Below, in pieces: positions 1 to 5,135 of a DNA stretch of 5,135 nucleotides (position 1 is its first letter; every line of letters starts with the position of its first letter). This stretch comes from Polynucleobacter meluiroseus (GTDB lineage Bacteria; Bacteroidota; Bacteroidia; Flavobacteriales_D; Crocinitomicaceae): NCBI GenBank assembly GCA_943328715.2, contig CALQBB020000099.1, positions 1 through 5,135 on the forward strand, read 5' to 3'. Below the pieces are notes generated by a model. It had not been told where the DNA came from and ran no database searches. It saw nothing but the letters and a program-made list of their open reading frames with translations. A program made the position numbers and the translations under genes.

Positions 1-546
1 ACCAACTGGATTGCATTTAAAGTAAGTGTCCCCACTTTGATAATAGTGATTCGCATTAAACGTTTTATTGATACTCTCCGCACTGGAATACAGGCCGCGA
101 TAGACACCGTTGACATACACGTTGGCAAAATTCCCTTTCGGACAATCCATGTATTGCTCGAGAATCGCATAGGAAAGTACCTCGCGAATCATGGATGGAT
201 CTTTGTATCCATTTTGCAATTTAATATCGGTATATCCCTGGTAATCTTGATTTCCTTTAATGTGATCGAGTTCGATGTGTAAAGGATTCTTTTGATTTGT
301 TGGACTGTAGGAACTGTTGCCCTTGTACTTCACACCACAACTATCAAAGGAAACGCCATTGATTCGAACAGAATCCGCGATGATATATGCTTCGGAAGCA
401 ACTGCAGCGTCAAGTTGTGCATCCCAATTCGAAAAACTAAAAAACACCTCTATGGTTTGAATTGTGGCGCGATCATAGAAGTTTTGAACCTGTGAAAATC
501 CAATCATGGATGTGAAAAAGGAAAGGAATAGAATTGTTTTTCTCAT
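1..546 (-). CDS. Secreted CotH-family protein, N-terminal part (runs off left edge)
   Basis: The frame is open from the ATG at 546-544 to the window edge, giving 182 residues without a stop. Residues 1-19 (MRKTILFLSFFTSMIGFSQ) look like a signal peptide with cleavage before or after the Gln; no lipobox Cys is present. The rest follows the CotH pattern: a beta-strand rich start at 30-40, VKYKGNSSYSP (73-82), KNPLHIELD (86-94), DIKLQNGYKDPSMIRE (107-122), then VYVNGVYRGLYSSAESINK (143-161). CotH proteins have an atypical kinase fold; Bacillus CotH phosphorylates spore-coat proteins. In Bacteroidota relatives are exported and often carry extra C-terminal domains or a type IX secretion signal, which would lie outside the window. 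The catalytic aspartates expected later in the domain are also outside, so activity cannot be judged. The start is chosen because it places the signal peptide at the N-terminus; there is no Shine-Dalgarno sequence. Family call is firm; substrate is unknown. Confidence 0.85.
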   Translation of the reverse strand, partial: MRKTILFLSFFTSMIGFSQVQNFYDRATIQTIEVFFSFSNWDAQLDAAVASEAYIIADSVRINGVSFDSCGVKYKGNSSYSPTNQKNPLHIELDHIKGNQDYQGYTDIKLQNGYKDPSMIREVLSYAILEQYMDCPKGNFANVYVNGVYRGLYSSAESINKTFNANHYYQSGDTYFKCNPVG

Positions 547-614
547 TTGAACGTACGTTAGTTTATTGCTTTGATGACACATAATGGTATTACTTGCGTA
601 ATATTTAAGCAATA

Positions 615-629
615 TTAACTTAAAGTTAA
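615..629. repeat. 15-base AT-rich palindrome (possible operator)
   Basis: TTAACTT, one central A, then AAGTTAA form a perfect 7-1-7 inverted repeat. The hexamer TTAAGC occurs at 605-610 and again at 626-631, overlapping the right arm and spaced 21 bases, about two helical turns. The arrangement would suit a dimeric DNA-binding regulator of either divergent gene, but an AT-rich intergenic region can give such a palindrome by chance. As an RNA hairpin it is weak: a five-pair, mostly A-U stem. Confidence 0.3.
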
Positions 630-715
630 GCATTTTTTTTTAGGACAGGTCTTGAATGGAAGCTTAGGCATAGTTATTGACAAGGCCTTGGTTATTTCTT
701 CAATAAATAACTCAT

Positions 716-743
716 CTGTCTAAAAGGGATATCCTTAAATTTG
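716..743 (+). promoter_or_regulatory. Candidate promoter of the GH3 lipoprotein gene
   Basis: TAAATTTG at 736-743 matches the Bacteroidota -7 consensus TAnnTTTG exactly. The -33 side is poor: only CTG at 716-718, 17 bases upstream, where TTG is expected. Transcription would start near 750, leaving a leader of roughly 12 bases before the ATG at 762. The alternative TTG start codon at 741 would lie inside this -7 element, which supports the ATG. Confidence 0.5.
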
Positions 744-761
744 AAACTGACAATTTATACT

Positions 762-1907
762 ATGAAAAAAATCATCACCCCATTATTTCTAGCTGGACTC
801 CTATTTCAAGGATGTGCGCAATCAAATGAATCGACAAAACAAGCGAGGGTTATTCAACCTAAAACGGAAATCAGTTTTGAATTGGCTGATTTCTTAAAAG
901 ATAATCCTGCATTAGACAAAGAAGTTGAGCGCGTTTTTAAACAAATGGATGACACTGCGATTGTTGCACAATTGATCATGCCAGCTGTAGGACGCTTGGG
1001 TCAAACAAAAGCAACCATTGATCAACACATCAAAGACCGAGTGATTGGTGGTGTATTGATGTTAAACGGTACCAAAGAAGAATTTAGTTCATGGATCAAA
1101 GATTTTGAGTCCAACAATGCGAAATTAGGAAATCTTCCCTTCTTATATAGCGCAGATGCGGAACCGAGTTTAGTGAACCGTAAAATCGCTGGTTCAACCA
1201 TCGTTAAAAAAGCAAACGAATTAAAGAATGTAGATGAAGTAATTGCTTGTGCAAAAACCATTTCTGGCGATTTGAATGCAATTGGAATCAACTATAACTT
1301 TTCTCCAGTTGTAGATATGTCACCAAACACAACGGTTGGATTTAGAAGTTTTGGTGCTGTTCCAGCGAATATCATTCCATGGTCCGATGCCTTTATTCAA
1401 GAAACACAACGCAATAACATTATCGCGACAGCAAAACATTTCCCAGGACACGGACTTGTGACTGGAGATACGCACAAAGCTTTACAGGTGATTGATGGAG
1501 AGATGAAAGAAATTGGTAATTACCCAACATTGATTGCGAATGGTGTTTTATCGATTATGGTTGCGCACATTGCGGTTCAGAACAATGCGAAATACGACAC
1601 CAAAGGATTGCCATCGACTTGTTCAGAGAAAATTGTTACGGAGTTACTGAAAGACAGTCTTGGATTCAAAGGACTGATCGTTACGGATGCCATGAACATG
1701 GGAGGCGTCGTGAATGTCCCACAGGCTGCGTATAAAGCAATCAATGCGGGATGTGACATTGTGTTAATGCCCTTGGATGCAAAGAAAGCGCATCAAGAGA
1801 TTTTGACTGCTTACCGCACGAATATAGAATTCAAAAAGAAAGTGGATGAAGCTGCGAAAAAAGTAATTCGCATGAAAATTGCAATGGGATTGTTAAAGGT
1901 AAATTAA
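762..1907 (+). CDS. GH3 lipoprotein, beta-N-acetylhexosaminidase (NagZ) type
   Basis: The 381-residue protein begins MKKIITPLFLAGLLFQGC, a short lipoprotein signal with the likely lipidated Cys at 18, so it is probably anchored in the envelope. The rest is one GH3 N-terminal TIM-barrel domain. KHFPGHG at 225-231 followed by D236 and H238 reproduces the NagZ-type loop with its Asp-His acid/base dyad; VTDAM at 307-311 provides nucleophile D309; FSPVVDMSP (180-188) and FRSFG (194-198) are further family blocks. NagZ-like enzymes release N-acetylglucosamine from peptidoglycan or related glycans by a retaining mechanism. Where NagZ usually has D-x-E-G-G near the substrate site, this protein reads SADAEPS (130-136), so specificity may differ. 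There is no C-terminal GH3 or beta-lactamase-like domain. An in-frame TTG at 741 would add seven residues; the ATG at 762 is preferred because it starts the signal peptide and lies downstream of the candidate -7 box. The exact substrate is inferred. Confidence 0.88.
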   Translation: MKKIITPLFLAGLLFQGCAQSNESTKQARVIQPKTEISFELADFLKDNPALDKEVERVFKQMDDTAIVAQLIMPAVGRLGQTKATIDQHIKDRVIGGVLMLNGTKEEFSSWIKDFESNNAKLGNLPFLYSADAEPSLVNRKIAGSTIVKKANELKNVDEVIACAKTISGDLNAIGINYNFSPVVDMSPNTTVGFRSFGAVPANIIPWSDAFIQETQRNNIIATAKHFPGHGLVTGDTHKALQVIDGEMKEIGNYPTLIANGVLSIMVAHIAVQNNAKYDTKGLPSTCSEKIVTELLKDSLGFKGLIVTDAMNMGGVVNVPQAAYKAINAGCDIVLMPLDAKKAHQEILTAYRTNIEFKKKVDEAAKKVIRMKIAMGLLKVN

Positions 1908-2431
1908 CCTAAATACAAATCGATTAATCCTTCAGGAGCTTTTACATGAAGCTCCTTTTTTTTGCGCTGAACTTTTTGAACGAGTCCATCAAAAATCGGA
2001 AGCAATACCTCTACTCCATCTTTATCTAACTGCAACAATGGATTTGCAGCCATATCGATCACATTTTCAACAATTCCTACATCGCCATGAACTTCATCGA
2101 TTACGGTGTAACCAATGATTTCGTGATCATAGAATGAAGTTTGATCTAACTCTTGTAAAAATGTTTCAGGAAGGTAAACTGGCTTTTTTAAAATGCGTTG
2201 CGCATCTTTTTCACTATCGACACCTTGGAATTTCACAGCCACGAAACCCTTGGTCTTAATTTTAATGTTTTGAACGAAAAATGGAATGAGTCCACCGTCG
2301 ATTTCTACAAATACAGCATCTAACGTTGCGTAATCAGCTGGATTAGAAACGTCCAAAAACAACGAAACTTCACCTTTAAATCCGTGAAGTTTCGCTATTA
2401 TTCCTAAATAAAAACAATCTTTTTTTTGCAT
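1904..2431 (-). CDS. rimM: Ribosome maturation factor RimM
   Basis: RimM binds the 30S subunit through uS19 and assists late assembly of the 16S rRNA head domain. The protein has 175 residues, the usual family length. The N-terminal RimM barrel opens with YLGIIAKLHGFKGEVSLF (8-25), the typical G-I-x-K-x-H-G-x-K-G-E-V pattern. A linker leads to the C-terminal PRC-barrel domain, with YDHEIIGYTV (101-110), NPLLQL (130-135), EVLLPIFDGLV (141-151) and the closing APEGLIDLYLG (165-175), matching the family's P-E-G-L-L-D-L end. The ATG is 5 bases after the rpsP stop, so the two are almost certainly cotranscribed and perhaps translationally coupled; no Shine-Dalgarno sequence is visible. The stop codon overlaps that of the convergent GH3 gene, and codons 157-166 also contain that gene's terminator. 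Two A8 runs, at codons 2-5 and 157-159, lie in the coding strand; the frame is intact. Confidence 0.95.
   Translation of the reverse strand: MQKKDCFYLGIIAKLHGFKGEVSLFLDVSNPADYATLDAVFVEIDGGLIPFFVQNIKIKTKGFVAVKFQGVDSEKDAQRILKKPVYLPETFLQELDQTSFYDHEIIGYTVIDEVHGDVGIVENVIDMAANPLLQLDKDGVEVLLPIFDGLVQKVQRKKKELHVKAPEGLIDLYLG
1934..1963 (+). terminator. Rho-independent terminator of the GH3 gene, inside rimM
   Basis: AGGAGCTT (1934-1941) pairs perfectly with AAGCTCCT (1949-1956) across the 7-base loop TTACATG, and is followed by a run of eight Ts (1956-1963). It begins 26 bases after the GH3 stop. The whole element lies in the rimM coding sequence, at codons 157-166. Read on the minus strand the hairpin is preceded by As and has no T run after it, so it should stop only plus-strand transcription. 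Confidence 0.85.
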
Positions 2432-2436
2432 AAAGC

Positions 2437-3144
2437 TTATTCAGCCGCAGCTTCTTCTGATGCTTCTTCCGCTGCCGGAGCTTCTTCAGCTACTGGAGCC
2501 TCTTCAACTACCGGAGCTTCTTCAGCTACTGGAGCTTCTTCTGCTACTGGAGCTTCTTCTGCTACAACTTCTTCAGCTACTGGAGCTTCTTCCGTTACAA
2601 CTTCTTCTGTTGCTGGAGCTTCTTCTGCTACAACTTCTTCTGTTGTCTCTTCCGCTGCAACTTCTTCTGCTACTTCTTCAACAACTGGTGCGTTTTTCGC
2701 TGCAACTACTGCTGCTTTCGCTGCGTTTGCTGCTACTTCCGCTTGTTGACGAGCGATTTTCTCTTGAGCTGCATTTTTCACCAATCCATCAACTTTGTTC
2801 TGAACTTTTGAATCTTTATCAGCTAACCACTGTGCAAATTTCTCTTCTACTTGCTCAACTGTTAATGCGCCTTTTTTAACTCCGTTTAAAAGGTGGTTTT
2901 TGTACAAAACTCCTTTGTAAGATAAAATTGCACGAGCCGTATCCGACATTTCTGCTCCAGTTTGAACCCAATTCAAAGTTGCCTCGAAATTGATGTTAAT
3001 TACCGCTGGATTAGCAGTTGGATTATACGTTCCTAATTTTTCGATGAATTTACCATCTCTTTTTGCACGACTATCTGCTGCAACCAAATGAAAAAATGGT
3101 TTGCCTTTTTTACCGTGTCTCTGTAATCTGATTCTTGTTGCCAT
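2437..3144 (-). CDS. rpsP: 30S ribosomal protein bS16 with long acidic repeat tail
   Basis: bS16 is a 30S body protein that binds 16S rRNA early in assembly. The start MATRIRLQRHGKKGKPFFHLV is diagnostic, followed by ADSRAKRDGKFIEKLGTYNP (23-42) and a second conserved block, ARAILSYKGVLYKNHLL (70-86). The core ends near residue 90. At 235 residues the protein is far longer than the roughly 80-90 of enterobacterial bS16. Residues 90-150 are a helical, Lys/Ala/Gln-rich segment (TVEQVEEKFAQWL, then AAKAAVVAAK), and 152-235 are almost only Ala, Glu, Val, Pro and Thr in tandem repeats. Extended bS16 tails are common in Bacteroidota, but their role is not known to me. The gene has its own promoter at 3198-3226 and is followed by rimM after 5 bases. 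The reading frame is intact through the repeats, so the extension is real coding sequence unless the assembly is wrong there. Confidence 0.96.
   Translation of the reverse strand: MATRIRLQRHGKKGKPFFHLVAADSRAKRDGKFIEKLGTYNPTANPAVININFEATLNWVQTGAEMSDTARAILSYKGVLYKNHLLNGVKKGALTVEQVEEKFAQWLADKDSKVQNKVDGLVKNAAQEKIARQQAEVAANAAKAAVVAAKNAPVVEEVAEEVAAEETTEEVVAEEAPATEEVVTEEAPVAEEVVAEEAPVAEEAPVAEEAPVVEEAPVAEEAPAAEEASEEAAAE
2473..2640 (-). repeat. Two-tier in-frame tandem repeat in the rpsP tail
   Basis: Read in the gene's direction, three 33-base units come first, encoding the 11-residue motif EEVV[AT]EEAP[AV][TA] (residues 169-201, bases 2640-2542). They run into about five 18-base units encoding [AV]EEAP[VA] (residues 195-224, bases 2562-2473). 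The units differ mostly at single codons; the EEAP core is kept. The repeats explain the long open frames seen on the opposite strand, which are low-complexity shadows. The periods are multiples of three, so unit gain or loss would keep the frame. Confidence 0.9.
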
Positions 3145-3197
3145 AATGTTTACAATTTGAGGTACGAAACCTGCGTTTATAAATGAATTTGAAGGTG

Positions 3198-3226
3198 CAA
3201 AGATACAAAGGTTTTTTGAATTCTAA
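3198..3226 (-). promoter_or_regulatory. Promoter of rpsP-rimM
   Basis: On the minus strand TATCTTTG (3205-3198) matches the Bacteroidota -7 consensus TAnnTTTG exactly. TTAG (3226-3223) serves as the -33 element (TTG expected); its first three bases, TTA, lie 18 bases upstream of the -7 box. Transcription would start near 3191 and give a leader of about 47 bases with no Shine-Dalgarno sequence. The promoter occupies the 100-base gap after the glycosylphosphotransferase gene, so rpsP-rimM can be expressed apart from it. I see no T-tailed terminator between them, so readthrough from upstream is possible. Confidence 0.7.
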
Positions 3227-3244
3227 CACTTCTAAGAGAAGATT

Positions 3245-4636
3245 CTATTTCCCTTTGGCTTTTATGACAATAATCACGGTGTAAAACATGATTTTTATGT
3301 CCAGCGCAAGACTTCTGTTTTTGAGGTAAATCAAATCGAACTTCATGCGCTGCAGCATTTGATCGACATTTTCGGCATAGCCATATTTCACTTGTCCCCA
3401 AGATGTAATACCAGGTCGTACCTTGGTTAAATGAATGTACTGTGGCTCCACCTGAACAATTTGATCAATGTAAAACTGTCGCTCTGGTCTCGGACCAACC
3501 AAGGACATTTGTCCAAGTAGGACATTGATAAACTGTGGAAATTCATCCAATCTCGTCTTACGCATAAAACGTCCAATCGGCGTAATACGTGGATCTCCTT
3601 CTGAAGAAAGTTGTGGTCCTTGCTGTTCAGAATTCACGTACATCGTTCTGAATTTGATGATGCGAAAAACCTTCCCGTTGATCCCTACCCTATCCTGTAA
3701 AAAGAAAATTGGTCCAGGAGATGAAAGTTTAACCGCCAAAGCTGAAAACAGGTAAAAAGGAATCAAGCAAATAACCGCCACAAGAGAAATCACGATGTCC
3801 ATCAAACGCTTGATTGCTTGTTGCCAAAACGGCATGGCGTCAGGAATGATTTCAATCAACAATGCACCATAAATATTGGTCATTTCAACGGATCCAGAAA
3901 GGATGGCGTACATATCAGGCAATAACTTGATGCGAATTCTTCCGTTGTCCACGCGAGAAATCATGTCTTTTAAACGGTTGTGGTCGGAGCTCTCCACTGC
4001 AAGAATCACTTCTTCCGCTTCGTATTGACTCATCACTTCTTCCAAGTTATTGGCGTGACCTAAATACGGAACGACTCCATCCAATAAAGTATCCTTGCCA
4101 TTTACGTTGACGTAACCAATAAAGGAATTCGTGTTTTGTTCTTGTTGAATGAGTTCGTTGTAAATTTCTACTGCTTTTTCATTCCCGCCAATAATAATGG
4201 TTTTAAATCCATGACCGTTACCGCGGATGAAACGAATGAGCAGGGTGTTAAAAATCAATCTTGGAATCAGTGCAATGAAAAAATGAAGTCCAAAGAGAAA
4301 GAAAATAGAGCGGTAGAAATTTTGATAGGACTTAACGTCGTCGTCAATCAGTAAAGTGAAAAATAAAATAATTGTCCCTAAAAACGATGCGATCAAGGTG
4401 AGATTCACCATTTGCAAGCGGAACATTCTTCGAATATCATGGTAGGTTCCCTGAATGAAATAAAAGAACACCCAAAATAAAGGCACAAGGGAAAGACCTA
4501 AATAAAATTGTGAATCTGGAATAAATGCTTGTCCTTCAATCTGTGTTTTTCGAATGTAGAAAAACACACCCCACGCCAATGCAGCGAAAAGGTAATCGAT
4601 GAGTACTAAACAAGAAGCCCAAAAACGATCTTTCAT
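3245..4636 (-). CDS. Polyprenyl glycosylphosphotransferase (initiating sugar transferase)
   Basis: This 463-residue inner-membrane enzyme family transfers a sugar-1-phosphate from a nucleotide sugar to undecaprenyl phosphate, the first step of exopolysaccharide, capsule or O-antigen repeat synthesis. Four hydrophobic segments (about 8-28, 44-62, 80-98, 108-133) form the N-terminal membrane part. A Rossmann-like CoA-binding-type domain follows, with KTIIIGGNEKAVEIYNEL at 145-162. The hydrophobic segment at 281-303 leads into the catalytic domain: KRLMD (276-280), SSPGPIFFLQDRVG (305-318), FRIIKFRTM (324-332), the catalytic Asp-Glu pair D364-E365 in TRLDEFPQ, SLVGPRPE (378-385) and VRPGITSWGQVKYGY (406-420). 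The layout is that of full-length WbaP/WcaJ-type proteins rather than the short PglC type. The sugar cannot be read from sequence. The ATG lies 1 base after the stop of the preceding gene, indicating an operon and probably translational coupling. No other polysaccharide genes are in the window. Confidence 0.93.
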   Translation of the reverse strand: MKDRFWASCLVLIDYLFAALAWGVFFYIRKTQIEGQAFIPDSQFYLGLSLVPLFWVFFYFIQGTYHDIRRMFRLQMVNLTLIASFLGTIILFFTLLIDDDVKSYQNFYRSIFFLFGLHFFIALIPRLIFNTLLIRFIRGNGHGFKTIIIGGNEKAVEIYNELIQQEQNTNSFIGYVNVNGKDTLLDGVVPYLGHANNLEEVMSQYEAEEVILAVESSDHNRLKDMISRVDNGRIRIKLLPDMYAILSGSVEMTNIYGALLIEIIPDAMPFWQQAIKRLMDIVISLVAVICLIPFYLFSALAVKLSSPGPIFFLQDRVGINGKVFRIIKFRTMYVNSEQQGPQLSSEGDPRITPIGRFMRKTRLDEFPQFINVLLGQMSLVGPRPERQFYIDQIVQVEPQYIHLTKVRPGITSWGQVKYGYAENVDQMLQRMKFDLIYLKNRSLALDIKIMFYTVIIVIKAKGK

Positions 4637-4637
4637 G

Positions 4638-5135
4638 TTACTTATAAACGATTTTAATGTTATCGATGCAAATAAACGTTTCCGTTTGTAAGGAGTCTAA
4701 CTTCGCTTTAAATGTTTGGATGAAATTTGAACCGTTTGCTGAATTCCCGATTAATTCTGTCAATTCGATGTACATTTTCTTCCACTTTACTGTGCTCACG
4801 GGTTGTTCATTGAATCCAGCATTATCTTGATAAATAGAACCATTCGTGTTCAGGGCCAAGAATCCTTGGACAAATGAATTGGTATTGTAGTAATCCACCT
4901 CCATGAAACAGGGTTTGTTTTTAGCAATGGGCAATTGTTCTGTCGTGTTCGCTACCCAAATGGAATCGAGTTCAGTTAAAACGACCTTTCCATAGTTGAA
5001 TCCATTGAAAGGAGTCAGGTTATCACTGGAAATAAATAAACTTGCCAAGCTTGTATTTGGATCATCTTGAATTTTGATGGAAGCATCTTCAAAATCTTCA
5101 ATCCAGAAATTGGAATTATTCACGTAACTCGTAAC
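4638..5135 (-). CDS. Unrecognised protein, C-terminal part (runs off right edge); possible envelope beta-sandwich protein
   Basis: The frame is open from the window edge to the TAA at 4640-4638, giving 165 residues. A GTG at 5123-5121 could act as a start, but the frame continues upstream without a stop (VTSYVNNSNFWIEDFEDAS), so the true start is probably outside. I do not recognise a named family with confidence. The sequence has no hydrophobic helix and alternates short strands with Asn/Asp/Gly turns: FWIEDFEDASIKI near the visible start, YGKVVLTEL, CFMEVDYYNT, VQGFLALNTNGS, VKWKKMYIELTELIG and a final FICIDNIKIVYK. This pattern suggests a jelly-roll or carbohydrate-binding-like beta-sandwich, and resembles C-terminal halves of hypothetical Bacteroidota lipoproteins. 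Its stop is 1 base from the start of the glycosylphosphotransferase gene, so the two are likely coexpressed, which hints at a role in the envelope or surface glycans. That role is inference only. Confidence 0.75.
   Translation of the reverse strand, partial: VTSYVNNSNFWIEDFEDASIKIQDDPNTSLASLFISSDNLTPFNGFNYGKVVLTELDSIWVANTTEQLPIAKNKPCFMEVDYYNTNSFVQGFLALNTNGSIYQDNAGFNEQPVSTVKWKKMYIELTELIGNSANGSNFIQTFKAKLDSLQTETFICIDNIKIVYK

Larger units (their letters stand above)
547..761. other. Divergent intergenic region between the CotH and GH3 genes
   Basis: This 215-base AT-rich stretch separates two genes transcribed away from each other, so it should carry both promoters. It holds a good plus-strand -7 candidate at 736-743, a 15-base palindrome at 615-629 followed by nine Ts (633-641), and two 10-base perfect palindromes: AACGTACGTT at 550-559, directly ahead of the CotH start, and CAAGGCCTTG at 681-690. 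For the minus-strand CotH gene I found no exact TAnnTTTG; the closest is TAACTTTA, inside the palindrome. I see no convincing small ORF or RNA gene here. Confidence 0.6.

Noticed and set aside
37..495. Two plus-strand open frames in the first 500 bases.
   Set aside because: They lie opposite the CotH-type frame, which is open to the edge, has a signal peptide and shows family motifs; the plus frames show nothing recognisable.
615..641. Palindrome followed by nine Ts as a plus-strand terminator.
   Set aside because: The stem is only five mostly A-U pairs and no plus-strand gene ends upstream, since the CotH gene is transcribed the other way.
644..690. Similar segments GACAGGTCTTG (644-654) and GACAAGGCCTTG (679-690) as a direct-repeat binding site.
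   Set aside because: The copies differ in length and sequence, only two are present, and nothing else marks them as a site.
2418..2428. A8 run at codons 2-5 of rimM as a programmed slippage site.
   Set aside because: The normal frame gives a full-length RimM without slippage, and such runs are frequent in AT-rich genomes.
2426..2879. Open frames on the plus strand opposite rpsP, encoding Ser/Ala/Thr-rich and Leu/Gln-rich repeats.
   Set aside because: They are the antisense of the EEAP repeat tail; the composition is a by-product of the repeat and rpsP is unmistakable on the other strand.
3160..3172. AGGT/ACCT hairpin in the rpsP leader as a ribosomal-protein autoregulatory element.
   Set aside because: A four-pair stem is too short to support the claim, and I know of no matching leader motif.
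3229..3241. CTTCT/AGAAG hairpin just after the glycosylphosphotransferase stop as its terminator.
   Set aside because: It has five pairs with a 3-base loop and no T run follows on the minus strand.

Overview
The window looks like ordinary chromosome from a member of the Bacteroidota, most likely Flavobacteriales (a Crocinitomicaceae/Fluviicola-like bacterium would fit, but this is inferred). The support is AT-rich DNA, start codons without Shine-Dalgarno sequences, two sites matching the Bacteroidota -7 promoter element TAnnTTTG, a bS16 with a long Ala/Glu-rich tail, a secreted CotH-type protein and a GH3 lipoprotein.

Layout. Positions 1-546 (minus) hold the N-terminal 182 residues of a secreted CotH-family protein that runs off the left edge. 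Positions 547-761 are a divergent intergenic region with a promoter candidate and an AT-rich palindrome. Positions 762-1907 (plus) encode a single-domain GH3 lipoprotein of the beta-N-acetylhexosaminidase (NagZ) type. It meets rimM (1904-2431, minus) tail to tail; the two stop codons share the bases TTAA, and a strong rho-independent terminator for the GH3 gene lies inside the rimM coding sequence. rpsP (2437-3144, minus) is 5 bases upstream of rimM and has its own promoter. Further upstream on the same strand are a polyprenyl glycosylphosphotransferase (3245-4636) and, 1 base before it, the C-terminal part of an unrecognised protein (4638-5135) that runs off the right edge.

How the genes work together. 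rpsP-rimM is the conserved ribosomal protein / 30S maturation factor pair. The glycosylphosphotransferase would start a surface polysaccharide by placing the first sugar phosphate on undecaprenyl phosphate, and the gene coupled to it may encode an envelope protein. The GH3 lipoprotein probably acts on amino sugars of peptidoglycan or other glycans. The CotH protein is exported and may modify other secreted proteins.

I see no rRNA, tRNA, insertion sequence, CRISPR array or phage feature, and no convincing sign of an undescribed multi-gene system. The most unusual points are the terminator embedded in rimM and the two-tier repeat in the bS16 tail.
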